Positions 34,717 to 41,862 of a DNA stretch of 64,000 bases are shown here, in pieces. Position 1 is the first letter of the stretch. The number at the start of each line of letters is the position of its first letter. A program made the translations under genes and the position numbers. The stretch is from JAJDTQ01 sp965219905 (GTDB taxonomy: Bacteria > Desulfobacterota > Binatia > UBA9968 > JAJDTQ01), in contig CBDCOS010000002.1 of the NCBI GenBank assembly GCA_965219905.1, forward strand, positions 1,736,001 through 1,800,000, in the 5' to 3' direction. A model generated the notes under the pieces. The model made no database searches and was not told the origin of the DNA. It saw nothing but the letters and a program-made list of their open reading frames with translations.

Positions 34717-35564
34717 GAACCCTGCTCCCCCGCCGCGTGCCGCTGGATGAAGTCGATGGCTAAGGCGTTGAACTCCTCCGGGTGCTCCGCGTGGGAGCAG
34801 TGCCGTGAGTTCTCGAACACCTTCACCTCGGATCCGGGTATCTCACTCTGCAGATCGGTGGCGTAGGTCGGAAACCGCAGCGGGTCCTGGTCGCCGGCGA
34901 CGATCAGCACCGGACAGCGGATGCTGCCGTAGTCGGGCCGTACCGGGCGGAATCCCCGGGGCTGTCCCGAGGGCGCCAGGCGGGCGGCCGCGCAGGCTTC
35001 CCACACCCCCGGTTCCAGGCTGGCCTTCCAGCGCTCCTCCACCACGTCGTCGGCCCACCAGCGCTCGTTGTAGAAGCACACCTTCAGGATCTCGCGCATC
35101 TGCTCCCGCTCACCGGTGTAGCCGGTGAGCACCTTACGTTCGTCGTTGTCGGGCGCCTTGCCGCCGCCGCTCACGGCGATGACCGAGGCCACGTCAAAAC
35201 GCGCGTCCGTGGCCATCTGCAGGCAGAAGCCGCCGCCGAAGGAGTTGCCGATGAGGTGCACCGGACCGAGGCACAGGGTCCGAAGGAACGCATCGATGTG
35301 TTTGAGCCGGAAGCCCAGCGCATCGCTGAAGCTGTACACGAGATCGGTGCGGCCGAAGCCGGCCAGGTCCGGCGCGTAGACGTGGAAATGCTCGCCCAAC
35401 TGCGCGATGTTGTCGCGCCAACTGAACTCCGCCCGGCCGCCGAACTCGCCGCTGTGGATGAGCAGCACGGTGGGGCCGCGGCCGACGCCCGCCTCGAGGT
35501 AGTGGGTGCGGATCTGGCCTACCTGGACAAAGTGGCTGCTCACGCCTGAAGGGAGATCGGTCAT
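34713..35564 (-). CDS. Alpha/beta hydrolase, MhpC/BphD-like
   Basis: 283 residues from ATG 35564 (MTDLPSG). The oxyanion region LLIHSGEFGG, nucleophile elbow IGNSFGGGF, acid in VAGDQDPLRF and histidine in NSRHCSHAEHPEEF form a complete triad. The arrangement is that of meta-cleavage-product hydrolases, which split carbon-carbon bonds in ring-fission products. It heads the run hydrolase, Ser-less hydrolase, LLM oxidoreductase and the small unknown gene. A promoter ending 7 bases before its ATG implies a nearly leaderless message. Confidence 0.87.
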   Translation of the reverse strand: MTDLPSGVSSHFVQVGQIRTHYLEAGVGRGPTVLLIHSGEFGGRAEFSWRDNIAQLGEHFHVYAPDLAGFGRTDLVYSFSDALGFRLKHIDAFLRTLCLGPVHLIGNSFGGGFCLQMATDARFDVASVIAVSGGGKAPDNDERKVLTGYTGEREQMREILKVCFYNERWWADDVVEERWKASLEPGVWEACAAARLAPSGQPRGFRPVRPDYGSIRCPVLIVAGDQDPLRFPTYATDLQSEIPGSEVKVFENSRHCSHAEHPEEFNALAIDFIQRHAAGEQGS

Positions 35565-35571
35565 GGAAGCC

Positions 35572-35600
35572 TGCCTAGCCGATAGGCCTATAGCTGTCAA
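35572..35600 (-). promoter_or_regulatory. Promoter of the hydrolase/LLM operon; near-leaderless
   Basis: Minus strand: TTGACA at 35600-35595, 17-base spacer, TAGGCA at 35577-35572. ATG 35564 follows after 7 bases. The spacer holds the palindrome ATAGGCCTAT, a possible operator. Confidence 0.6.
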
Positions 35601-35660
35601 CTTGAGATCGGGGGGTAGCGGACGGACCCTGCCCCTCGCCTCCTGGCCCCCGGGTCAAGC

Positions 35661-35850
35661 CCGGGGGTGACGGTGAGGGGGGCCGGGGGTGACGGTGAGG
35701 GGGGCCGGGGGTGACGTGGGGGGGCGGCTGTTACGGTGAGGGAGCAGCCGTTACGGTGAGGAGGCTCGCGGCCGACGGTGATGGGGCCGGCGGCTACGGT
35801 ACGGGGGCTGCGGCCGACGGCGAAGGGTCCCGGGATGACGTGGGGGGCTC
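35661..35850. repeat. GC-rich tandem repeat, about 22-base period
   Basis: Two perfect head-to-tail copies of CCGGGGGTGACGGTGAGGGG plus GG start at 35661 and 35683, with a third, shortened one at 35705. About six diverged copies follow, each keeping a core like TACGGTGAG or GACGGTGA. This fills most of the 375-base gap between the divergent hydrolase and aldolase genes. One strand is strongly G-rich, with runs of five to seven G. Confidence 0.85.
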
Positions 35851-35892
35851 CTCGGACTCGCAGGCGGAATGCGGATGTGCTAGTGTCTGTCC

Positions 35893-35908
35893 TGTCTCGC
35901 GGGAGACA
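35893..35908. promoter_or_regulatory. Operator-like inverted repeat upstream of the aldolase gene
   Basis: TGTCTC (35893-35898) and GAGACA (35903-35908) form a perfect 6-base inverted repeat with a 4-base spacer, 32 bases before the start codon. No clear -35/-10 pair could be fixed here. Confidence 0.35.
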
Positions 35909-35939
35909 CAAACAGCCTTGAATACGCAGGGAGGCCTTT

Positions 35940-36743
35940 ATGCACTGGGGTATGGAAAACAGAATGGCGCGCATCATCCAGCCGGCGGACGGGCGTTGCG
36001 TGATGCTGGCGGTGGATCACGGTTACTTCCTGGGCCCGACGAGCGGTCTGGAGCAGCCGCGGGAGACCATCGAACCGCTGCTGCCCCATGCCGACGCCAT
36101 CATGCTCACCCGCGGCGTGCTTCGCACCGCCGTGGACGCCAACATGCAGGCGCCGGTGGTGCTGCGCGTGTCCGGCGGCACCAGCATCCTGAAGGAACTC
36201 TCCAACGAGGACATCACCGTGTCCATCGAGGACGCCATCCGGCTCAACGTCTCGGCCATGGCGCTGTCGATCTTCGTGGGGTCGGAGTTCGAGAAGGAGA
36301 CGCTGGTGAGCCTGGCGAAGCTGGTGGACGAGGGCGAGCGGTACGGCATCCCTGTTCTCGCGGTCACCGCCGTGGGCACGAACATGGCCCGGGACGAGCG
36401 CTACCTCAGCCTGTCGTGCCGCATCGCCGCCGAACTGGGCGCCCACATCGTCAAGACCTACTACTGCGAGGGCTTCGAGAACCTGGTCAACAGTTGTCCG
36501 ATTCCCGTGATCGTGGCGGGTGGCAAGAAGACCCCGGAGATGGAAGCGCTGGAGCTCACCAAGAATGCCGTCGACCACGGCGCGGTGGGCGTCGACATGG
36601 GCCGGAACATCTTCCAGTCCGACAGCCCCGCGGGGATGATCCAGGCCGTGCGGGCCATCGTTCACGGCGGCGCCTCCGTCGAGGACGCCTACCAGATCTA
36701 CGAGTCGTCGAGACCGTCGGGGGCGGAGCGGGCGGCGGGATAG
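35940..36743 (+). CDS. LsrF/DhnA-type class I aldolase
   Basis: 267 residues. HWGMENRMARII, VMLAVDHGYFLGPTSGLE, IVKTYYCEGFE (Schiff-base lysine), VIVAGGKKTPE and GVDMGRNIFQS follow E. coli LsrF closely. LsrF transfers acetyl from the AI-2 breakdown product to CoA, but no other lsr gene is present and archaeal relatives make aromatic-amino-acid precursors, so the substrate is open. AGGGAGG lies seven bases before the ATG. E. coli LsrF has about 30 more residues in front. A zinc dehydrogenase follows 256 bases on and may act on the same sugar. Confidence 0.85.
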   Translation: MHWGMENRMARIIQPADGRCVMLAVDHGYFLGPTSGLEQPRETIEPLLPHADAIMLTRGVLRTAVDANMQAPVVLRVSGGTSILKELSNEDITVSIEDAIRLNVSAMALSIFVGSEFEKETLVSLAKLVDEGERYGIPVLAVTAVGTNMARDERYLSLSCRIAAELGAHIVKTYYCEGFENLVNSCPIPVIVAGGKKTPEMEALELTKNAVDHGAVGVDMGRNIFQSDSPAGMIQAVRAIVHGGASVEDAYQIYESSRPSGAERAAG

Positions 36744-36802
36744 CGAACGCCAAGACTCTCCTCGGTGACCAGCCGCTACAACGCTCCATTCCCGCACGTC
36801 TC

Positions 36803-36943
36803 TGTCATTCCGGCACCCCTCCGTCATTCCCGCGAAAGCGGGAATCCAGGCGGGGTGGAGCGGGGCCTAAGGCCTCGGGTGCCCCTCCCCGCCCCTGGAT
36901 TCCCGCCTTCGCGGGAATGACGGAGGGGGTGCGGGAATGACGT
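36803..36943. repeat. REP-type doublet with extended arms
   Basis: Left unit 36821-36850 (CCGTCATTCCCGC to GGGAATCCAGG) faces its reverse complement at 36894-36923. The match extends outwards: GTCATTCCGGCACCCCT on the left mirrors AGGGGGTGCGGGAATGAC on the right, giving arms of nearly 50 bases. It occupies most of the gap between the aldolase and dehydrogenase genes and could form a large hairpin. Confidence 0.85.
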
Positions 36944-36999
36944 TGCGGCGTTATCCGGCTGAGGACTCGGGCGAGTACAGCCAACTTCAGGAACCAGCC

Positions 37000-38028
37000 A
37001 TGCGCGTCGCCATGTACTACAGCAACGATGACGTCCGGTTGGAGGAGCTGCCGGTGCCCAAGGCCGGTCCGGGCGAACTGCTGATGCGGGTGCAGGCCAG
37101 CGGCATCTGTGGCACCGACGTGCTGGAATGGTACCGGCGCAAGCAGGCGCCGAGGGTGCTCGGACACGAGGTCACCGGCGAGGTGACCGAGGTGGGCGCC
37201 GGCGTGACCGGTTTCGCGCCCGGCGACCGCATCGTCACCACCCACCACGTGCCCTGCAACGAGTGCCACCACTGCCGCTCCGGACACGCCTCGGTCTGCC
37301 AGCTCATGCGCGAGACCCACTTCGACCCCGGCGGCTTCGCCGAGTACCTGCGGCTGCCCAAGGTCAACGTGGATTCCGGCACCTTCCTGCTTCCGGACTC
37401 GCTCTCCTTCGAGCAGGGCTCCTTCGTCGAGCCGCTGGGTTGTGTCATCCGGGCACAGGACCATGCCCGCGCGCCCATGCAGGAAAACGTGCTGGTCATC
37501 GGGGCCGGCATCGCCGGCCTGCTGCACGTCCAGGTGGCGCGGAGCCGCGGGGCCGCGACCCTCGTTGCAACCGACATCAACGAGGAGCGCCTGCGCCTGG
37601 CGCGGTCCCTGGGCGCCCACCATACCTTCCACGCCACAGAAGACGTGCCGGCGCGCCTGCGGGAAGTCTGCGACGGACGCCTCGCGGACCTGGTAATCGT
37701 GTGCACCGGTGCCGCGCCTGCGATCCGTCAGGCGTTTCAGAGCGTCGAGCGCGGCGGCAAGCTGCTCTTCTTCGCCTCCACCCCCGCGGGGCACGAGGTG
37801 CCCGTGCCGTTATACGAGATGTGGCGCGACGAGGTCAGCCTCGTGACTTCTTACGGTGCGAGTCCGCAGGACCTGAGGGATGCGGTGGAGTTGCTGGACA
37901 GTGGCAAGGTCAACGTGGATGAGCTCGTCACCCACCGGCTTTCGCTCGCCGAGACGGAAAAGGGCTTTCAACTCGTGGCCAACGCCAAGGACTCGCTGAA
38001 GGTCATCATCGAGCCGCAGAGGGCCTGA
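37000..38028 (+). CDS. Zinc-dependent medium-chain alcohol dehydrogenase
   Basis: 342 residues. Catalytic-zinc ligands are in SGICGTD and LGHEVTG, the structural zinc site is CNECHHCRSGHASVC, and EPLG gives the glutamate. The dinucleotide turn is VIGAGIAGL with ATDINEERL beyond it, favouring NAD. Nearest general group is threonine/sorbitol dehydrogenase. CAGGAA eight bases before ATG 37000 supports the start although the frame is open from 36937. It is a paralogue in type of the dehydrogenase at 26.7 kb but clearly diverged. Confidence 0.86.
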   Translation: MRVAMYYSNDDVRLEELPVPKAGPGELLMRVQASGICGTDVLEWYRRKQAPRVLGHEVTGEVTEVGAGVTGFAPGDRIVTTHHVPCNECHHCRSGHASVCQLMRETHFDPGGFAEYLRLPKVNVDSGTFLLPDSLSFEQGSFVEPLGCVIRAQDHARAPMQENVLVIGAGIAGLLHVQVARSRGAATLVATDINEERLRLARSLGAHHTFHATEDVPARLREVCDGRLADLVIVCTGAAPAIRQAFQSVERGGKLLFFASTPAGHEVPVPLYEMWRDEVSLVTSYGASPQDLRDAVELLDSGKVNVDELVTHRLSLAETEKGFQLVANAKDSLKVIIEPQRA

Positions 38029-38045
38029 CCTCACGACGCAGTCTG

Positions 38046-38252
38046 TTACTCGACTTCGGTCGTCTCAGGCTGCGTTTCCCGCACCTTCCCGGCGGCGATC
38101 TCCCGCAGGGCGACGACGATTTCGCGGTTGTCGGAGTCCACCAGGGGCTTGGCGCCCTTGAGGAGCTGCTTGGTGCGCTGGGAGCCGAGCATCACCAGCT
38201 TGAAGCGGTTGGTTACTTCGTTGAGGCAATCTTCAACAGTAATTCGTGCCAC
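38046..38252 (-). CDS. rpoZ: RNA polymerase omega subunit
   Basis: 68 residues. ARITVEDCLNEVTNRFKLVMLGSQRTKQL is the typical omega start, with the conserved R-x-x-L-V block and the NREIVVALREIAAGK helix. It helps assemble RNA polymerase and binds ppGpp in some bacteria. The start is GTG 38252 with AGGAG eight bases upstream. It follows bioB by 11 bases rather than gmk, its common partner. Confidence 0.93.
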   Translation of the reverse strand: MARITVEDCLNEVTNRFKLVMLGSQRTKQLLKGAKPLVDSDNREIVVALREIAAGKVRETQPETTEVE

Positions 38253-38263
38253 GGCACTTTCTC

Positions 38264-39307
38264 CTATTGCGCGATGCTCTGCTGCTCCGGAAGCTCGTGC
38301 TCTTCGGAGGTCTCGATCTCGAAGCCCAGGTCCTCGATCATCCGGTGGGCGTCGGTGGCGGCCTGGCCCGACGTGGTCAGGTAGCCGTTGACGAAGATCG
38401 AGTTGGCCGGGTAGAGGCTCAGGGGCTGCAGGGAGCGCAGGTTGACCTCACGGCCGCCGGCCACGCGGATCTCCTTGCTCGGGTTCACGAACCGGAACAG
38501 GCACAGGACCTTGAGACAGTACTGCGGCGTCAGGTTCGAGCGCCCCTCCATGGGGGTTCCGGGGATGGCGTGCAGGAAGTTGACGGGGATGGAGTCCACG
38601 TCCAGCGCCCGCAGCGACACGGCCAGATCCATGACGTCGTTGTCCTGCTCGCCGAGGCCGATGATGCCGCCGCAGCAGGTGGACAGCCCCGCGGCCTTGA
38701 CGCTCTCCAGGGTCGCCAGCCGGTCGTCATAGGTGTGGGTGGAGACCACCTCCGGGTGATAGCGGCTGCTGGTGTTGAGGTTGTGGTTGATGCGCTCGAC
38801 GCCGGCGTCCTTGAGGATCCGCGCCTTGGACTCGGTGAGCAGCCCCATGCACGCACAGATGTTGATGGGGACCTTGCTCTTGATCTCGGCCACGGCCTCG
38901 GCCATCTTCTCGGTTTCCTTGAGCGTGGGGCCGCGGCCGCTGTTGACCAGGCAGAAGCGCATGGCCCCCGCCTCCCTGGCCTTGACCGCCGCGTTCACCA
39001 GCTCCTCCTTGGAGAGGAACGGGTACTTGTCGATCTCGGCGTCGGAAACCGACGACTGGGAGCAGTAGCCGCAGTCCTCCGGGCAGAGGCCGCTCTTGGC
39101 GTTCATCAGGACGTGAATCTGGACTTTCTTGCCGTAGTAGTGGTAGCGGACGCGGAACGCGGCCTCGAGCAGTTCCGGCAGCCTCTCGTCGGCGCCGTCG
39201 ATGACGGACTTCATTTCCGCCGGCGACAGGAGGTCACCGGCGAGGGACTTTTCCGCAAGTTCAGCGTACCTCGGTTCCACGTTGTTCATGGGGATTTCGT
39301 GTAACAT
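38264..39307 (-). CDS. bioB: Biotin synthase
   Basis: Radical SAM enzyme inserting sulfur into dethiobiotin. CPEDCGYCSQ (near residue 75) holds the three cysteines of the SAM-binding cluster; CACMG, CCGGIIGLGE and the later conserved Arg region (RVAGGREVNLR) complete the pattern. 347 residues. Either ATG 39307 or ATG 39289 (MNNVEPRY) could start it, as no clear ribosome site marks one. Biotin is needed by the acyl-CoA carboxylase encoded at 43.6-47.2 kb. No other bio gene is near. Confidence 0.95.
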   Translation of the reverse strand: MLHEIPMNNVEPRYAELAEKSLAGDLLSPAEMKSVIDGADERLPELLEAAFRVRYHYYGKKVQIHVLMNAKSGLCPEDCGYCSQSSVSDAEIDKYPFLSKEELVNAAVKAREAGAMRFCLVNSGRGPTLKETEKMAEAVAEIKSKVPINICACMGLLTESKARILKDAGVERINHNLNTSSRYHPEVVSTHTYDDRLATLESVKAAGLSTCCGGIIGLGEQDNDVMDLAVSLRALDVDSIPVNFLHAIPGTPMEGRSNLTPQYCLKVLCLFRFVNPSKEIRVAGGREVNLRSLQPLSLYPANSIFVNGYLTTSGQAATDAHRMIEDLGFEIETSEEHELPEQQSIAQ

Positions 39308-39351
39308 GGGGGGTCCGGACTTGCAACCAAACGGCCGGACGCCGGGGGTCG

Positions 39352-39840
39352 CTATCCGATGAAAAGGTTGAAGATCTGGCCCCGCTGGTTCGACGCCCTC
39401 TTGGGCATCAGCAGCCGCGGCACGGGCGCCAGGGCGCTCTGCGCCACTTCCCAGTTGGTCTGCGGAAGCGGATCCAGCGCCCGGATCTCGTCCAGCGAAA
39501 GGTAAACCGCCCGGTCCACCTCCCGTCCGTCCGGCGTGGGCTCCTCGGTCAGGCCCCGGAGCAGCAGCACCACGTACAGGCTGTTGCCGGAGTCTTCGTC
39601 GTACCGGCTGCGCACGCCCAGCACCCCCTCGACCTCTGCCTCCACGCCGGCCTCCTCGGCCACCTCCCGGACCACCGCGTCCTCGATGGTCTCGTCCGGT
39701 TCGACGAACCCGCCCGGCACCTGCCAGTTGCCGCGCCCGCGGCGCGACGCGCGCCGGACGAAGAGCAGCCTTCCGTCCCGGACCACCGCTCCGCCCACGC
39801 CGATGTTGTAACCCGTGTTGTAACGTTCCGGTATCGCCAT
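39352..39840 (-). CDS. Nudix hydrolase
   Basis: 162 residues. The Nudix box (G-x5-E-x7-REVAEEAGV) begins at the GGF of VPGGFVEPDETIEDA, about residues 42-64, and is complete. Hydrolyses a nucleoside diphosphate linked to another group; members with the preceding start NIGVGGAVV often act on ADP-ribose or NADH-type substrates, but the exact one is unknown. GGAAGGGAC precedes the ATG. Divergent from the racemase-fold gene. Confidence 0.88.
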   Translation of the reverse strand: MAIPERYNTGYNIGVGGAVVRDGRLLFVRRASRRGRGNWQVPGGFVEPDETIEDAVVREVAEEAGVEAEVEGVLGVRSRYDEDSGNSLYVVLLLRGLTEEPTPDGREVDRAVYLSLDEIRALDPLPQTNWEVAQSALAPVPRLLMPKRASNQRGQIFNLFIG

Positions 39841-39995
39841 CTCGTCCCTTCCCCGACGCCCTTCTGCTTCAATTCCGGGACCCCGGCCCGAATCCCTTCA
39901 TGAAAACCGCGGCCCGTGGTGTTATACCTTGCGGCATGAACATGCGTCCAGCAGCCCCCAACTCCGGGCCCCTCGCCCGATCGGGAGGAACGTAA

Positions 39996-40742
39996 ATGGT
40001 TGACGCGCTGGGCTGGAGGCGAAAGTTCGCGGTCATCGCCCCTTCCACCAACACCGCGGTCCAGCCCGAGTTCGACGACATGCGGCCATACGGGGTGACC
40101 AACCACTTCGGGCGGATCTGGATTCCCGACGATCCCATCCACGACGACGCGGACTTCGAGCAGTTGATGCGGAACATCCGCGCGGAGGTGGACAACGCCA
40201 TCGACCGGGTCATGACCTGCCGGCCGGACTACCTGATCATGGGCATGTCGTCCGAGACCTTCTGGGACGGCGCCGAGGGTAGCCGGCGGCTTCTCGAGGC
40301 GGTGGAGCGGCGGGCCGGCGTGCGGGTCGCCATGGGCTCCTATGCCTGCGAGGCGGCGTTCGAGGCCTACGGCGGCATCAGGCGCATCGGCGTAATCACG
40401 CCGTACATGCCCGTGGGCGACGCCCAGGTGGTGCGGTTCTTCACCGACTGCGGCTACGAGGTGGCGCGCCTCAAGGGGCTCAAGTGCGAGAGTCCGGTGC
40501 TGATCGCCCACGTGCAGGCGGACGCCCTGGAGGCGGCGATCCGGGAGGTGGACGGCAGCGACGTGGACGCGGTGGTCCAGGTGGGCACCAACCTGGCCAT
40601 GGCGCGGCTGGCCGGCGAAGCGGAACAGCGCCTGGGCAAGCCGGTCATCGCCATCAACACGGCCATCTACTGGTACGCGCTGCGGCAGAACGGGCTGTCC
40701 GACAAGCTGGACGGCTTCGGCGCGTTGCTGTCGCGATTCTAA
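39996..40742 (+). CDS. Asp/Glu racemase-fold protein (maleate isomerase / AMDase-like) lacking the usual catalytic cysteines
   Basis: 248 residues. RRKFAVIAPSTNTAVQPE, IRRIGVITPYMPVGD and VIAINTAIYWYAL place it with maleate isomerase and arylmalonate decarboxylase. In maleate isomerase one cysteine lies in GYAC and the other in SAC; here the corresponding segments read IMGMSSE and VQVGTNLA, so both are lost. The chemistry must differ or the protein only binds. GGGAGGAAC before the ATG gives a strong start. No operon partner is evident beyond pgeF downstream. Confidence 0.8.
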   Translation: MVDALGWRRKFAVIAPSTNTAVQPEFDDMRPYGVTNHFGRIWIPDDPIHDDADFEQLMRNIRAEVDNAIDRVMTCRPDYLIMGMSSETFWDGAEGSRRLLEAVERRAGVRVAMGSYACEAAFEAYGGIRRIGVITPYMPVGDAQVVRFFTDCGYEVARLKGLKCESPVLIAHVQADALEAAIREVDGSDVDAVVQVGTNLAMARLAGEAEQRLGKPVIAINTAIYWYALRQNGLSDKLDGFGALLSRF

Positions 40743-40746
40743 CGGG

Positions 40747-40765
40747 GGCGGGCTTCAAACCCGCC
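40747..40765. repeat. Short GC-rich palindromic repeat
   Basis: GGCGGG at 40747-40752, CTTCAAA, CCCGCC at 40760-40765, between the racemase-fold gene and pgeF. Same family as the copies near 20.05 and 47.2 kb. Confidence 0.6.
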
Positions 40766-40800
40766 GGCGCCCGCGCCACGCGATGCGAGGAGAACGGTCC

Positions 40801-41592
40801 ATGGAACTGACGGTCTATCGGGTCCCCGGGTGGGAAACGGAGCCCGGCCTCAGGCACGGCTTCCTGGGCCGGGGCGGCGGCAACAGCCAGGGAGCGTACG
40901 CGGGCCTCAACGTGTCTTTCACGGTGGGCGACGAACCCCTGGCCGTCAAGGACAACTACTGCGACATGAAGCGGGCCGTGGGCATGGCCGGGACACGGAT
41001 GGTCACCATGCGACAACGGCACGGCGACAACGTCATCGACGTCGCCGAACCGTGCAAGGACGCCGGCGAAGGCGACGCCATGGTCACCGGCGCGCCGGGC
41101 GTGTACCTCGGCGTGCTGACCGCCGACTGCGTACCCATCGTCTGCTGGGCGCGGTCCTCCCGTGGAAAGCTGGCGGCGGTGATCCACGCGGGCTGGCGCG
41201 GCACCCTGGCCGGCGTGGCCGTGAAGGCCGTCCGGCACATCGAAAGCCGGTACGGCATGGGACCACGGGACCTGCTGTGCGCCCTGGGACCGGCCATCGG
41301 CCCCTGCTGCTACGAGATCGGCGCCGACGTCTCGGACCCTCTGATCCGGACATGGGGAGACAAGGCGGAGGCCGCGCTGCGAGAAAGGAACGGCAGGACT
41401 TACCTCGACCTGCGCCGGCTGAACGCCTCGCTGCTGGCGACCTCTGGGGTGCCGGAGGACCGGATCGCTTCGACCGGCCCCTGCACGGCGTGCAGCGCGG
41501 AAGAGTTCTTCTCCTACCGGCGGGAATCAATGGACGGCGCCGGCGTCACCGGCCGTCAGGCGAGCTTCATCGGCTGGGCGGAGACGGATTGA
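40801..41592 (+). CDS. pgeF: Peptidoglycan editing factor / multicopper polyphenol oxidase (DUF152)
   Basis: 263 residues of the YfiH family. RQRHGDNV, LTADCVPIV and HAGWRGTLAG supply the His-Cys-His metal site, and GPAIGPCCYEIG is also conserved. Family members remove wrongly built L-Ser-containing precursors from peptidoglycan or act on purine nucleosides; which holds here is not known. GAGGAG nine bases before ATG 40801 marks the start better than the in-frame ATG at 40783. Confidence 0.9.
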   Translation: MELTVYRVPGWETEPGLRHGFLGRGGGNSQGAYAGLNVSFTVGDEPLAVKDNYCDMKRAVGMAGTRMVTMRQRHGDNVIDVAEPCKDAGEGDAMVTGAPGVYLGVLTADCVPIVCWARSSRGKLAAVIHAGWRGTLAGVAVKAVRHIESRYGMGPRDLLCALGPAIGPCCYEIGADVSDPLIRTWGDKAEAALRERNGRTYLDLRRLNASLLATSGVPEDRIASTGPCTACSAEEFFSYRRESMDGAGVTGRQASFIGWAETD

Positions 41593-41664
41593 CAGGGATC
41601 GCGCAAGACAAGATCGAAAAAACGGAACTGAATGACAAAGTTGGATCACAAACTTGAATGACAA

Positions 41665-41696
41665 AGCCCTGGCTGACGCATTGGCCAGCCAGGGCT
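41665..41696 (-). terminator. Strong hairpin, likely terminator of the small RNA unit (possibly bidirectional)
   Basis: AGCCCTGGCTG (41665-41675) pairs perfectly with CAGCCAGGGCT (41686-41696), 11 base pairs, 10-base loop. On the minus strand CTTTGTC follows, a weak T-run. It could also end pgeF transcription from the other side. A 12-base direct repeat TGAATGACAAAG lies next to it at 41629 and 41655. Confidence 0.6.
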
Positions 41697-41706
41697 CGGT
41701 GTACTG

Positions 41707-41751
41707 TCGGAATTGACCAAGACCCTCAATTCCGAAAAGGCTCGAGAGCCT
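41707..41751 (-). ncRNA. Two further hairpins of the small structured transcript
   Basis: Minus strand: AGGCT-CTCG-AGCCT followed by TTT (41751-41735), then TCGGAATTGA and TCAATTCCGA (41735-41707), a perfect 10-base-pair stem with a 9-base loop. With the hairpin at 41665-41696 they make three stems in a row after the 12-codon frame. The arrangement resembles a small RNA or an attenuator but no gene follows on that strand. Confidence 0.5.
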
Positions 41752-41788
41752 AGGTCTCAGTCACCTCGCAGCTACATATATCACTCAT
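41750..41788 (-). CDS. Twelve-codon frame with perfect Shine-Dalgarno
   Basis: ATG 41788 to TAG, peptide MSDICSCEVTET, with a Cys-Ser-Cys centre. AAGGAGGTG (41805-41797), a full match to the 16S anti-Shine-Dalgarno, lies 9-10 bases before the ATG, stronger than for nearly every other gene in the window. Its own promoter lies at 41849-41821 and hairpins follow directly. I recognise no known peptide. It may be a leader peptide, a small functional peptide, or a chance frame in a structured RNA. Confidence 0.5.
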   Translation of the reverse strand: MSDICSCEVTET

Positions 41789-41820
41789 ATTTTGACCACC
41801 TCCTTTCCCTGCTGCCCCCT

Positions 41821-41849
41821 ATCCTAGGGGAGTGGAACGCACTTGTCAA
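41821..41849 (-). promoter_or_regulatory. Promoter of the small RNA / small peptide unit
   Basis: Minus strand: consensus TTGACA at 41849-41844, 17-base spacer, TAGGAT at 41826-41821. Begins 13 bases after the stop codon of the HEAT-repeat gene, so the unit is transcribed independently. Confidence 0.65.
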
Positions 41850-41862
41850 ACTTTTTGATGGT

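Noticed and set aside
35661..35850. CRISPR array
   Set aside because: Copies touch each other with no unique spacers, the unit is only 22 bases, and no cas gene is present.
35597..35977. Coding frame on the minus strand through the tandem repeat
   Set aside because: Its protein is a Pro/Arg/Gly low-complexity string made by the repeat itself.
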